The notes beneath the pieces were generated by a model. That model saw nothing but the letters and a program-made list of their open reading frames with translations. It did no database searches and was not told the DNA's origin. Position numbers and translations under genes: made by a program. From positions 5,238,001-5,302,000 of the forward strand of contig NZ_AP018448.1 in assembly GCF_030294945.1 (NCBI RefSeq): a stretch of DNA of 64,000 bases, read 5' to 3'. The first letter of the stretch is position 1. Each line of letters starts with the position of its first letter. This document shows, piece after piece, positions 52,122-60,952 of this stretch. This DNA comes from Streptomyces graminofaciens (GTDB lineage Bacteria; Actinomycetota; Actinomycetes; Streptomycetales; Streptomycetaceae).

Positions 52122-52882
52122 TACGCCTCCCAGGCCGGGCGCTGTGTCTTGAACTGGCTGAAGATCTTCTCGAACACCTCGTCCCCGGCACCCTTCTGCT
52201 CGGCGTTGGCGCTCGCCGACATCATCTGGAGCAGCTCCCGGAAGGGGAATCCCTGTAGGCGGGCGTTGAACTTGGGCGCGAAGGCCCGCAGCACCGACTC
52301 GCCCATGTCGGTGATCCCGCCGACGCCGATGGCGTAGAGCCGGAAGCGGCGGGCCTGCTGTTCCTCGGCGAGGACGGGGACGAGCCGGTGCCAGGAGTCG
52401 GTGAGATGGCCGGTCGGGTCGGTGGGCAGTCCGTCCGTGACGAGGCAGATCTGCGGCCGGTAGTACTGCAGCCCCGACGCGCGCAGCTCCGCCTTGCGGG
52501 CCGCGACGATGTGCATCGACAGCTCCAGCGCCTCCGTCATCAGCGTTACCCCGGCGGCCGTCAGCTGCGGCGCCTGGAAGGCGTGCGCCGGGATGAACGG
52601 GCTCACCCGGGTCCGCGGGTCGAGGAGCTGGGGCCCGCGCCAGGCCCCCACGCCCTGCCCGCCGAAGGTGACGACGGCGACCTCCACGCTGTAGCTGAGG
52701 CTGACGTCCTCGTGGAGTTCCCGGGTCCACTCGGCGAGCGCGTTGTTGAGCGTCTGTATGGGCTGGCCCGCCATGGAACTGGAGGTGTCGAGACAGAGCA
52801 CCAACGGCATGCGCTGCGCGTTGTTCTCGAACTCGATGTCGGCGTACTCCGCCGGCAGGGTGGGCGGGTATTCGCGGTGCAT
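52121..52882 (-). CDS. VWA-domain protein, TerY-like
   Basis: A 253-residue cytoplasmic VWA protein. MIDAS motif: LVLCLDTSSSMAGQPIQTLN. Further parts: AAGVTLMTEALELSMHIVAA, ICLVTDGLPTDPT. There is no signal peptide. The family TerY is known to act with a PP2C phosphatase and a kinase in Ter stress systems; exactly these follow. It is the first gene of the triad, 123 bases after the anchored protein gene. Confidence 0.9.
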   Translation of the reverse strand: MHREYPPTLPAEYADIEFENNAQRMPLVLCLDTSSSMAGQPIQTLNNALAEWTRELHEDVSLSYSVEVAVVTFGGQGVGAWRGPQLLDPRTRVSPFIPAHAFQAPQLTAAGVTLMTEALELSMHIVAARKAELRASGLQYYRPQICLVTDGLPTDPTGHLTDSWHRLVPVLAEEQQARRFRLYAIGVGGITDMGESVLRAFAPKFNARLQGFPFRELLQMMSASANAEQKGAGDEVFEKIFSQFKTQRPAWEA

Positions 52883-52909
52883 CGGTCTCCCCCTGGTGTT
52901 CCGGTGTTC

Positions 52910-52960
52910 TGTGGTTCCTGTGGTTCCTGTGGTTCCTGTGGTTGTTTCTGTGGTTCCTGC
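52910..52960. repeat. 9-base tandem repeat (TGTGGTTCC)
   Basis: About five copies of TGTGGTTCC, one degenerate, lie directly upstream of the VWA gene, in the leader of its transcript if this starts in the 123-base gap. It could affect expression by copy number. Confidence 0.8.
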
Positions 52961-53005
52961 GGCCGTGCGACTCGTGTGGCCCTGATGGGTGGCGCTGGTG
53001 ACTGG

Positions 53006-54223
53006 CTATCGGGGCGTGCCCTTGGCGTGGCGGGCGGCCGTGGGCGGGAAGGCGTACAGGACGTCGGAGTCCCGTTCGCGCGCGTCGGTGACGTCGACGA
53101 GGCCGCCGGGTGCGGGTGGCGGGCGGTCGGGGTCCGCCCATACGGCTCGGTAGAGCACTCGGTCGAGTTCGACATAGCCCTGCGGGTGCAGGTCGCTGCG
53201 GACGACCGCGGTCCGGGCGTGGGAGGGGCGGGCACCGACGTGCCGGCCGTGGCGGGGTGCGGCGGCGGGGGTGACGCGGAGGCGGGCGGTGCTTTCGTCG
53301 CCGCCGTGTGCCGGTGCGGGCGACGCCCGGTTGGCGGTGCGGACGGCGCGTGTGGGCGCGGCGTTGCCGCCGCCGCGGACGGGAGCCGCGCGATGGCCCA
53401 CGGCGACCGGGCCGCGGGAACGGCGGACGAGGATCACGAAGGCGAGGAGGAGCAGGGCGAGTACGAGACTCATCCAGACGACGGGCCCGTCGAAGAGGGA
53501 GTCGTTCTCGCCGTTCTGGTTGCCGTTCTGGTTGTCGACGGTCTGCCCGGTCCCGCCGCCCTTGTCGTCCTGCTTCTTGTCGTCCTGTTTCTTGTCGTCC
53601 TTGTCGCCCTTGTCCTTCTTGTCGTTCCGGTCGCCGGGCGAGGTGGTCGGCGTGTTGGAGGGCTCGGGTCCCGGGATGGGCTCGAAGGCGTTGAGCTGGG
53701 TGGAGGAGTCGGTGACGACCCTGTCCTGGATCAACTCGGCGCCGGTCAGCGGCTGCTTGTCGCCTTCTTCCTCACGGACCATGTCGCACAGCCGCGTCGG
53801 CGTGCAGGCGCCCACCGCGTCCAGCTCGTCCACCGCCCACTTGGGCAGCCGGTCGATGCTCGCGCCGGGATGGACGAGACGGCCGCCGGCCAGGATGAGC
53901 AGGACAGTGCCGCCCTGCCCCGTCCGTGCTCCGTCCGGCACATCCACCACGAGCTGGTGCCGGCGCTTGCGGACCGCCTCTTCCGTCTTCTTGCGCTCGT
54001 GGTGCTCCTGCCCGTCCAGCGCCAGCTCACGGTCGAGCTTCACGACCCAGGCGCCACGGCTGCTGACCCGCTCGGCCCAGCAGTCCAGCCACGCGGTGAC
54101 GGGCTCTTCGCACGACTCGGCGGCCCTGGCCGTACCCCCCGGCACCAGAGCGACCAGCAACCCCACGAGAACACTGAGAACACTGACAACACCGAGAAAG
54201 GAAAACCGTCTGATGGCACCCAT
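53006..54223 (-). CDS. Secreted/anchored protein with Lys/Asp repeat and C-terminal cytoplasmic tail
   Basis: A 405-residue protein. N-terminal signal: RFSFLGVVSVLSVLVGLLVA, cut near ARAAES. The extracellular part (about 35-190) has four cysteines (SCEEPVTAWLDCWAE; GACTPTRLCDM). A charged repeat (DKKQDDKKQDDKGGG) precedes one membrane helix (VVWMSLVLALLLLAFVILVR). A basic C-terminal tail of about 130 residues is cytoplasmic. No family is recognised. ATG at 54223 has GGGGG 8 bases upstream. It lies between the kinase/YbjN pair and the TerY-like triad. Confidence 0.78.
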   Translation of the reverse strand: MGAIRRFSFLGVVSVLSVLVGLLVALVPGGTARAAESCEEPVTAWLDCWAERVSSRGAWVVKLDRELALDGQEHHERKKTEEAVRKRRHQLVVDVPDGARTGQGGTVLLILAGGRLVHPGASIDRLPKWAVDELDAVGACTPTRLCDMVREEEGDKQPLTGAELIQDRVVTDSSTQLNAFEPIPGPEPSNTPTTSPGDRNDKKDKGDKDDKKQDDKKQDDKGGGTGQTVDNQNGNQNGENDSLFDGPVVWMSLVLALLLLAFVILVRRSRGPVAVGHRAAPVRGGGNAAPTRAVRTANRASPAPAHGGDESTARLRVTPAAAPRHGRHVGARPSHARTAVVRSDLHPQGYVELDRVLYRAVWADPDRPPPAPGGLVDVTDARERDSDVLYAFPPTAARHAKGTPR

Positions 54224-54370
54224 CGCACCGACCCCCCGTGGCCTGAAAGGCACACCCCCGCACCCTGAAAGACCCATCCAATACTGAAGCAGGAGTGCGG
54301 GATTCCGGAAGCCTTTGGGAAATTCAACCGACCATCTTCCGACCAACTTCCGATCCTCTTCCGTTCTCTT

Positions 54371-54907
54371 CTACAACTTGAACACCTGATGACAACGACT
54401 GAACATCTGTCGCGCCCGATCCACCCAGTCATTGGCCAGCGCATCGAAGTCGGCCTGGGTGATCCGGCAGGTCAGCGGGAGATCACAGACCCCGGCGAGA
54501 CAGGGGCGCGGCCCGCGTACGTCCCAGACGGAAAGCATGGGGTTCAACTGTTCCGTATTCCACGCGTTCGAGGCGGCGGCGGCGATGGCGAGCTGGTCGC
54601 GGCGCAGGAAGTTGCCGTCGGTGGCGAAGGCGACGAGGAGTTTCTTGGTGGTCATGAACCTCACCGTCACCATCCGCCCCGCTTCTTCGAGATCGAATCG
54701 CAGCGAGACGGAAACGGCGTCACTCACGGTGTGGTAATTCCGCCGGGCCACCCAGTTCTGCACCAACTGCCGCCAGTGGCCGCCGAGGTCGTAGATCTCG
54801 GGAGTACGGCCGGAGTAACCGGAGTAGGCGGAATACGAGTCGCCGCTGGGGTGCGGGTCCCGGCCGCCGTAGGAGTCACGCCCCGCGTAGGAGTCAGGCG
54901 CCGTCAC
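54371..54907 (-). CDS. YbjN-domain protein
   Basis: A 178-residue protein. A Tyr/Ser/Asp/Gly repeat (DSYAGRDSYGGRD) starts it; the YbjN-like domain follows (VARRNYHTVSDAVSVSLRFD, FATDGNFLRRDQLAIAAAAS, LPLTCRITQADFDALANDWV). YbjN proteins are linked to stress and surface regulation in bacteria, with unknown mechanism. Its GTG start overlaps the upstream kinase gene by 14 bases, so it is likely its functional partner. Confidence 0.8.
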   Translation of the reverse strand: MTAPDSYAGRDSYGGRDPHPSGDSYSAYSGYSGRTPEIYDLGGHWRQLVQNWVARRNYHTVSDAVSVSLRFDLEEAGRMVTVRFMTTKKLLVAFATDGNFLRRDQLAIAAAASNAWNTEQLNPMLSVWDVRGPRPCLAGVCDLPLTCRITQADFDALANDWVDRARQMFSRCHQVFKL

Positions 54908-55931
54908 GGACCACCGCCTCGGCGACCATGGCGTCGGTCAACCCGGCGTCGAGCAACGCCTGGGCGTGCAGCAGAAGACAGGAGGGCACGGACTCGCTCG
55001 TTCCCGTACGACGCCGGTGGCGGTCCTTCAGCTCCTGGTACCGCACCTCGATCGTCCGGGCGACCTGCGGCGGCGGCCAGACGGCGACCACGGTCTCGGT
55101 GAGCGCGTGAGCGGCGCCGGCAGCCCCGGCGTCGGCCTGGCCGTCTCCCACCAGCTCCTCCAATATCTCCCCCAGCCCGGGCCGTTCCTCCGGCCGCTTG
55201 GCCAGGCACCGCGCGACGAGAGGCCGTAACCCGTCCGGTACGGCGTCGAGTTGGGGCTCGCCGCGTACGACCTCCACCCGCACTCCTTCCCCGGTGCCGT
55301 GCGGCGGCCGTCCCGTGAGGGCGTAGACGAGAACGCCGCCCAGCGAGAACACGTCGCTCGACGGGCCGACCCGGGCTCCCCTGATCTGCTCGGGCGACAT
55401 GAACGGCGGGGTGCCGACCACGATGCCGACGCGGGTGAGGCCGGGGGCGCCGTCGACGCGGGAGATGCCGAAGTCGATGACACGGGGGCCGTCGGAGGCG
55501 AGCAGGACATTCGCGGGCTTGAGGTCGCGGTGGACGACATGGGCGGCGTGGATGGCCTGCAGCGCCTCGACGAGTCCCGCGCCGAGCGTGCGGACCTGGG
55601 CCTCGGGGAGGGGGCCGTCGGCCCGGATCGCCTCCGCGAGGGAGGGGCCGGGGACGTAGAGGGTGGCGAGCCAGGGGAGTTCGGCCTCGGTGTCGGCGTC
55701 GACCACGGCGGCGGTGTAGGCGCCGCTGACGATGCGGGCGGCGGCGACCTCGCGGGTGAAGCGCTCCCGGAACTCCGGCTCGGAGGCCAGCTCCGGGCGT
55801 ACGACCTTCACCGCCACCTCGCGGCCCGAGGGGGAACGTCCCAGATAGACCCAGCCCATACCGCCGGAGCCGAGACGGCCCACGATGCGGTACGGGCCGA
55901 TCTTCAAGGGGTCACTGACGGGTGTACGCAC
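54894..55931 (-). CDS. Ser/Thr protein kinase (PknB-like, soluble)
   Basis: A 345-residue Hanks-type kinase. GxGxxG loop: IVGRLGSGGMGWVYLGRSP; lysine in EVAVKVVRPEL; catalytic loop VVHRDLKPANVLLA; DFG: VIDFGISRVDG; APE-like: VGTPPFMSPEQIRG. No membrane segment or PASTA domain follows; instead about 90 residues (TETVVAVWPPPQVARTIEVR, LLHAQALLDAGLTDAMVAEA) form a small helical tail. GTG at 55931 was chosen (GAGG 8 bases upstream); GTG at 55940 is also possible. The long upstream extension is repeat DNA. Confidence 0.93.
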   Translation of the reverse strand: MRTPVSDPLKIGPYRIVGRLGSGGMGWVYLGRSPSGREVAVKVVRPELASEPEFRERFTREVAAARIVSGAYTAAVVDADTEAELPWLATLYVPGPSLAEAIRADGPLPEAQVRTLGAGLVEALQAIHAAHVVHRDLKPANVLLASDGPRVIDFGISRVDGAPGLTRVGIVVGTPPFMSPEQIRGARVGPSSDVFSLGGVLVYALTGRPPHGTGEGVRVEVVRGEPQLDAVPDGLRPLVARCLAKRPEERPGLGEILEELVGDGQADAGAAGAAHALTETVVAVWPPPQVARTIEVRYQELKDRHRRRTGTSESVPSCLLLHAQALLDAGLTDAMVAEAVVRDGA

Positions 55932-56081
55932 CCCGCTCACCTCATTTCGGGGTTCGGTGCAGATGTCCCGAGTGTCCCGCGAAATCCCGTCCGGGGCAGA
56001 GGTGATGGGCGAAATGGTCCCGAGCGTTTTTACTCCCGGCCCCCGGGCATGTGTGTCGGCTGCGACCCGGTGGGAGCCAGT

Positions 56082-56125
56082 CGCGCAGTTCCCCGCGCCC
56101 GTGCAGGGGCGCGGGGAACTGCGCG
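56082..56125. repeat. Interspersed palindromic repeat, copy B2
   Basis: CGCGCAGTTCCCCGCGCCC (56082-56100) and its exact complement (56107-56125) form a perfect 19-bp stem with a 6-base loop. The core is shared with copy B1 at 34897-34937. Confidence 0.9.
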
Positions 56126-56136
56126 AGCAACCACAA

Positions 56137-56182
56137 CGCACCCGCACCCGCACCCGCACCCGCACCCGCACCCGCACCCGCC
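56137..56182. repeat. Hexanucleotide tandem repeat (ACCCGC)
   Basis: About seven copies of ACCCGC directly follow palindrome B2. The array is not part of any gene. Confidence 0.85.
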
Positions 56183-56376
56183 ACACAACCCCACCCACCC
56201 GAGCTCTCACGCCCAGGCGGGGTCGAAGGGGCGGCAGCCCCTGGAGGGAGGATGGGACGGGTAGGGGCGGCGGGGGCGAGAAGACTCTCCGCGCAAAAGG
56301 GTCCGCGGCCGGTCGAGGAGACGTCGCTGGTCAGGGCAACCCATATCCGACCGGCCGCGGAGCTGGAAGGGGGACG

Positions 56377-58203
56377 TCAGCCCAGGCGCTCCACCAGCGC
56401 GCGGTACTCGTCCCACAGCTCCTTCGGCGTGTGATCGCCGAAGGTGTTGAGGTGCTCGGGAACAAGCGCTGCCTCTTCCCGCCACACCTCCTTGTCGACC
56501 GTCAGCAGGAAGTCCAGGTCGGCGGACGACAGTTCAAGCCCGTCCGTGTCCAGCGCATCCGTCGTCGGCAGAATCCCGATCGGCGTCTCGACGCCCTCCG
56601 CCTTGCCGTCCAGCCGGTCCACGATCCACTTCAGCACCCGGCTGTTCTCACCGAAGCCCGGCCAGACGAACTTGCCCTGCTCGTTCTTCCGGAACCAGTT
56701 GACGTAGTAGATCTTCGGCAGCTTCGCCTGGTCCCGGCCCTTGGCGACGTCGACCCAGTGGCCCATGTAGTCGCCCATGTTGTAGCCGCAGAACGGCAGC
56801 ATCGCGAACGGGTCGCGGCGCAGCTCGCCGACCTTGCCCTCGGCGGCGGCGGTCTTCTCGGACGCCACGTTCGCGCCGAGGAAGACACCGTGGTTCCAGT
56901 CGAAGGACTCCGTCACCAGGGGGACGGCCGTCGCGCGGCGGCCACCGAAGAGGATCGCCGAGATCGGCACCCCCTTCGGGTCCTCCCACTCCGGCGCGAT
57001 GATCGGGCACTGCGCGGCCGGCACCGTGAAGCGGGCGTTCGGGTGGGCGGCCGGGACCTCGGAGGACGGCGTCCAGTCGTTGCCCTTCCAGTCGGTCAGG
57101 TGCGCCGGGGTCTCCTCCGTCATCCCCTCCCACCACACGTCGCCGTCGTCCGTCAACGCCACGTTCGTGAAGACCGAGTTGCCCCACAGCGTCTTCATCG
57201 CGTTGGCGTTGGTGTGCTCACCGGTGCCGGGCGCGACCCCGAAGAACCCCGCCTCGGGGTTGATCGCGTACAGCTGCCCGTCCTCGCCGAACCGCATCCA
57301 CGCGATGTCGTCGCCGATCGTCTCGACCGTCCAGCCGCGCACCGTCGGCTCCAGCATCGCCAGGTTCGTCTTGCCGCACGCCGACGGGAACGCCGCCGCC
57401 ACGTACTTCGACTCGCCCTGCGGCGGAGTGAGCTTCAGGATCAGCATGTGCTCGGCCAGCCAGCCCTCGTCCCGCGCCATGACGGACGCGATACGCAGGG
57501 CGTAGCACTTCTTGCCGAGCAGCGCGTTGCCGCCGTACCCGGAGCCGTAGGACCAGATCTCGCGGCTCTCGGGGAAGTGGGAGATGTACTTGGTCTGGTT
57601 GCAGGGCCACGGCACGTCCGCCTCACCCGGCTCCAGCGGGGCGCCGAGGGTGTGCACGGCCTTCACGAAGAAGCCCTCGGAGCCCAGTTCGTCCAGCACC
57701 GGCCGGCCCATGCGGGTCATCGTGCGCATGGAGACGGCGACATACGCGGAGTCGGTGATCTCGACGCCGATCGCGGAGAGCTCCGATCCCAGCGGGCCCA
57801 TGCAGAACGGAACGACGTACATCGTGCGACCGCGCATCGAGCCGCGGAACAGGCCCTTCTCCCCCTGGAAGATGTCCCGCATCTCGGCGGGCGCCTTCCA
57901 GTGGTTGGTGGGGCCCGCGTCCTCTTCCTTCTCCGAGCAGATGAACGTGCGGTCCTCGACCCGGGCGACATCGGTCGGGTCGGAAGCCGCGTAGTAGGAG
58001 TTCGGGCGCTTGATGGGGTCGAGTTTCCGGAAGGTGCCCTTCTCGACGAGCTCCTCGCACAGGCGCTCGTACTCGGCCTCTGATCCGTCACACCAGACCA
58101 CGTTGTCCGGCTGCGTCAGTTCGGCGATCTCGTTCACCCACGCGACGAGTTCTCGGTGGGTGGTCGGGACGGTGGAGGGGGGAGCCGCGATGTCGCGCGC
58201 CAC
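56377..58203 (-). CDS. pckG: Phosphoenolpyruvate carboxykinase (GTP)
   Basis: A 608-residue GTP-type PEPCK that converts oxaloacetate and GTP into PEP, CO2 and GDP (gluconeogenesis). Phosphate loop with the reactive Cys: [14 protein letters not shown]; metal and substrate sites: [56 protein letters not shown]; nucleotide-loop region [16 protein letters not shown] and WVDVAKGRD. Length is normal. The GTG at 58203 follows AGGAG at 5 bases. It is transcribed alone. Confidence 0.96.
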   Translation of the reverse strand: MARDIAAPPSTVPTTHRELVAWVNEIAELTQPDNVVWCDGSEAEYERLCEELVEKGTFRKLDPIKRPNSYYAASDPTDVARVEDRTFICSEKEEDAGPTNHWKAPAEMRDIFQGEKGLFRGSMRGRTMYVVPFCMGPLGSELSAIGVEITDSAYVAVSMRTMTRMGRPVLDELGSEGFFVKAVHTLGAPLEPGEADVPWPCNQTKYISHFPESREIWSYGSGYGGNALLGKKCYALRIASVMARDEGWLAEHMLILKLTPPQGESKYVAAAFPSACGKTNLAMLEPTVRGWTVETIGDDIAWMRFGEDGQLYAINPEAGFFGVAPGTGEHTNANAMKTLWGNSVFTNVALTDDGDVWWEGMTEETPAHLTDWKGNDWTPSSEVPAAHPNARFTVPAAQCPIIAPEWEDPKGVPISAILFGGRRATAVPLVTESFDWNHGVFLGANVASEKTAAAEGKVGELRRDPFAMLPFCGYNMGDYMGHWVDVAKGRDQAKLPKIYYVNWFRKNEQGKFVWPGFGENSRVLKWIVDRLDGKAEGVETPIGILPTTDALDTDGLELSSADLDFLLTVDKEVWREEAALVPEHLNTFGDHTPKELWDEYRALVERLG

Positions 58204-58552
58204 GATTGCTCCTAAATGAGGGATTTTTTTGTTGGAGGCCCCGTGGGGGCTGCGACCCGGATGCCTCAAAGCTGAGATCTTCAGCGCTCATCCGGTGCCG
58301 ACCGCACTCATTTGATCATCCGACGGGTCCGCGCATATGTCCATAGGGCCTCACACGTGAGCGGAGTGAGCCCTGCCACTCCAGGCGATTCGCCCGGTGA
58401 ATTCCTGTACGTCACCACGACGTCACCACGAGTGCCCAGGAAGTCACCCGGGTATCCCCATTCACGCCCGAGCATGAGACGATGGCCACTTCGGGATACC
58501 GAACGGGCGTTGCCGACGCGTAACTTACGGTTCCGTAGGTACGATTGCGTGC
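58204..58552. promoter_or_regulatory. Divergent promoter region between pckG and hemolysin III gene
   Basis: 349 bases without a gene. TACGG-TT-CCGTA (58526-58537) is a perfect inverted repeat 16 bases before the hemolysin III ATG and is a candidate TetR-type operator. On the pckG side, a run of seven T (58225-58231) lies in the leader. No riboswitch-like structure is obvious. Confidence 0.45.
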
Positions 58553-59302
58553 ATGACTGCGTCCGCCCCCGACGCGCCCACGGACACGCCGGCCGACGGC
58601 CGCGAGTCCGGCGCGCCTTCCCTGCCGCATCAGATCGCCCACCAGATCGGGCACCACATCCCCGATCCGGTCAAGCCCAAGCTCCGGGGCTGGCTGCACC
58701 TCGGCATGTTCCCGGCCGTGCTGGTCGCGGGCCTGGCGCTCACCGCCCTCGCGGACTCCACACGCGGACGCATCGCCTGCGGGATCTTCGCCCTCACGGC
58801 CTGCCTGCTGTTCGGCGTGAGCGCGCTGTACCACCGGGGCAACTGGAGCCCCCGCATGGACGGCATCCTGCGCCGTCTGGATCACGCCAACATCTTCCTG
58901 ATCATCGCGGGCACCTACACCCCGCTGACGATGCTGCTGCTGCCGGACGGGAAGGGGCAGTGGCTGCTGTGGGGCATCTGGGGAGCCGCGGCCGCGGGCA
59001 TCGCCTTCCGCGTCTTCTGGGTCGGCGCCCCGCGCTGGCTCTACACGCCCTGCTACATCGCGATGGGCTGGGCGGCCGTCTTCTTCCTGCCCGACTTCAT
59101 GCGTTCGGGCGGCATCGCGGTGCTGGTCCTGGTGATCGTGGGCGGTCTGCTCTACAGCGCGGGCGGCGTGATCTACGGCCTCAAGCGCCCGGACCCGTCA
59201 CCACGCTGGTTCGGCTTCCACGAGGTGTTCCACTCCCTCACCCTCGCCGCGTTCGTCGCGCACTACGTGGGAATCTCCCTGGTGGCCTACCAGCACGCGT
59301 AG
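58553..59302 (+). CDS. Hemolysin III / PAQR-family membrane protein
   Basis: A 249-residue protein with a hydrophilic lead of about 45 residues and seven hydrophobic segments. PAQR-type motifs: SALYHRGNWSPRMDGILRRL, DHANIFLIIAGTYTPLTML, FGFHEVFHSLTLAAFVAHYV, with the conserved Ser-His pair and HxxxH metal ligands. Despite the name, bacterial members act in membrane energetics rather than lysis. A clear terminator follows. Confidence 0.93.
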   Translation: MTASAPDAPTDTPADGRESGAPSLPHQIAHQIGHHIPDPVKPKLRGWLHLGMFPAVLVAGLALTALADSTRGRIACGIFALTACLLFGVSALYHRGNWSPRMDGILRRLDHANIFLIIAGTYTPLTMLLLPDGKGQWLLWGIWGAAAAGIAFRVFWVGAPRWLYTPCYIAMGWAAVFFLPDFMRSGGIAVLVLVIVGGLLYSAGGVIYGLKRPDPSPRWFGFHEVFHSLTLAAFVAHYVGISLVAYQHA

Positions 59303-59321
59303 CGCCCCCACCCCTCTTCCA

Positions 59322-59351
59322 GGGCCACGGCTTCGAGCCGTGGCCCTTTTT
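59322..59351 (+). terminator. Rho-independent terminator
   Basis: GGGCCACGGCT-TCG-AGCCGTGGCCC forms an 11-bp perfect stem with a 3-base loop, followed by five T. It lies 20 bases after the hemolysin III stop. Confidence 0.95.
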
Positions 59352-59370
59352 CATTGCCCCGAACACTTGA

Positions 59371-59403
59371 TTGACATGGACTACCTTTTGAGAGCTACTC
59401 TCA
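59371..59403 (+). promoter_or_regulatory. Promoter with TetR-type operator for the MFS-TetR operon
   Basis: TTGACA at 59371-59376 is a consensus -35. TGAGAG-CTA-CTCTCA at 59389-59403 is a perfect inverted repeat located where the -10 should be, so a bound repressor would block RNA polymerase. It ends 4 bases before the MFS start, so the transcript leader must be very short or the site is internal to it. Confidence 0.7.
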
Positions 59404-59407
59404 TTTC

Positions 59408-60952
59408 ATGGATACTTCCACTTTAGACCCCCGCCGCTGGTGGGCTCTCGGCGCCCTCGTCGCGAGCATGCTGACCCTCGGCTTCGACATGACGATCCTG
59501 AACGTGGCGCTGCCGACGATGGCGGCCGACCTCGGCGCCACCACCGGCCAGCAGCAGTGGATGGCGGACGCGTACGTAGTGGTCTTCGCGGCGCTGATGC
59601 TTCCGGCCGGGCTGCTCGGCGACCGGTTCGGGCGGCGGCTGATGCTGATCACCGGGCTCGGGATCTTCCTCGCCGGATCGCTGGTCGGCGCCCTGGCGGG
59701 GGACGTGAGCGCGGTGATCGCCGCCCGTGCCGTGATGGGCGTCGGAGCGGCCCTCGTGACCCCGCTCGCGCTCTCCGTCCTGCCCTCGCTCTTCGGAGCC
59801 GACGAGCGCGCCAAGGCCGTCGGCATCGTCTCCGCCGCCTCCGCTCTCGGCCTGCCGCTCGGCCCGATCATCGGCGGCTGGCTGCTGAACCACTTCTGGT
59901 GGGGATCGGTCTTCCTGGTCAACGTCCCGATGGCCGCGGTCGGCATCGCCGCCTGCGTCTTCCTGCTCCCCGAGACCCGCGACCCCGCCTCCCCCAAGGT
60001 CGACACCGTCGCCACCGCGCTCACCGCGACCGGCCTCGGCACCCTGGTCTACGGGATCATCGAGGCACCGGTCCGCGGCTGGGCCGACCCGCTGGTCCTG
60101 GCCGCGCTCGCGGCAGCCGTCGTACTCATCACCGCTCTCGTCCTGCGCGAACGCCGGGCCGAGCGCCCCATGCTCGACATGACCCTCCTCACCCACCGCG
60201 GCTTCCTCTTCAACACGATCGCCGCGACCCTGGTGATGTTCGTCCTGACCGGCCTGCTGTTCGTGCTTCCGCCCTATCTCCAGGCGGTCCTCGGCCACGA
60301 CGCCTTCGGCACCGGCGTACGGCTGCTGCCGATGATGGGCGGCATCCTGGTCGCCTCCCGGACGGCCCCACAGGCCGCCGCGCGCTTCGGCGGACGCGCC
60401 ACGGTGAGCGCGGGCCTGGTGGTACTGGCCTTCGCCGCCCTCCTCGGCAGCCGTACGACGATCGACTCCGGCTACGGCTTCACCGCACTGTGGCTCGCGA
60501 TCACCGGCCTCGGCTTCGGCTTCTCCCTCATGCCGGCGATGAGCAACGCCCTGGGCACCCTGCCCCGCGACCGCGCCGCCAGCGGCTCCGGGCTCCTCAT
60601 GACCCTGCGCCAGGTCGGCGGCGCGATCGGCATCGCCCTGCTCGGCAGCCTGCTCGCCGCCACCTTCCGGGACCGCCTCGACGTCACCGGGCTGCCCGCC
60701 CGGGTCGCCGACACCGCCGGGGAGTCGGTTGTCGCGGCGCACACGGTCGCCAAGAAGACGGGCTCAGCCGACCTACTGACCTCCGCGAACAGCGCGTACG
60801 TCCACGGCATGGGCGTCGTCCTGCTGGTGTGCGGAATCGCGGCGATAGTCGCAGCGCTGCTGGCGGCGGCGTTCCTGCCGGGGACACGGAAGGCGGACGA
60901 CGCTGCGGACGCCCCGGACATGGCAGCCGAGCAGGCCGATGCCCGACAATGA
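59408..60952 (+). CDS. MFS drug exporter, DHA2 (EmrB/QacA) family
   Basis: A 514-residue transporter with 14 hydrophobic segments. Motif A: GLLGDRFGRRLMLITGLGIF; motif C-like: VSAASALGLPLGPIIGGWLL; motif D1-like: LTLGFDMTILNVALPTM. It is an antiporter for hydrophobic cations or antibiotics. Its stop overlaps the TetR start (ATGA). Confidence 0.95.
   Translation: MDTSTLDPRRWWALGALVASMLTLGFDMTILNVALPTMAADLGATTGQQQWMADAYVVVFAALMLPAGLLGDRFGRRLMLITGLGIFLAGSLVGALAGDVSAVIAARAVMGVGAALVTPLALSVLPSLFGADERAKAVGIVSAASALGLPLGPIIGGWLLNHFWWGSVFLVNVPMAAVGIAACVFLLPETRDPASPKVDTVATALTATGLGTLVYGIIEAPVRGWADPLVLAALAAAVVLITALVLRERRAERPMLDMTLLTHRGFLFNTIAATLVMFVLTGLLFVLPPYLQAVLGHDAFGTGVRLLPMMGGILVASRTAPQAAARFGGRATVSAGLVVLAFAALLGSRTTIDSGYGFTALWLAITGLGFGFSLMPAMSNALGTLPRDRAASGSGLLMTLRQVGGAIGIALLGSLLAATFRDRLDVTGLPARVADTAGESVVAAHTVAKKTGSADLLTSANSAYVHGMGVVLLVCGIAAIVAALLAAAFLPGTRKADDAADAPDMAAEQADARQ

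Larger units (their letters stand above)
55932..56376. other. Repeat-rich gap upstream of the kinase gene
   Basis: 445 bases without a gene. It contains palindromic repeat B2 (56082-56125), a hexamer array (56137-56182) and a G-rich block (56215-56285: GGTCGAAGGGGCGGCAGCCCC, then GGACGGGTAGGGGCGGCGGG) that I believe recurs near B-type palindromes in Streptomyces chromosomes. Frames that run through it translate to repeats. Bases 55941-56040 should hold the kinase promoter. Confidence 0.55.

Noticed and set aside
53271..54287. A 338-residue plus-strand frame opposite the anchored protein
   Set aside because: Low-complexity Ser/Arg/Pro translation; the minus-strand frame has a signal peptide, a membrane helix and a ribosome-binding site.
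56137..56210. Extension of the Ser/Thr kinase to 56210 with an Arg/Val repeat
   Set aside because: The extension is the translation of a hexamer array and a palindrome; kinase homology starts just after the GTG at 55931.
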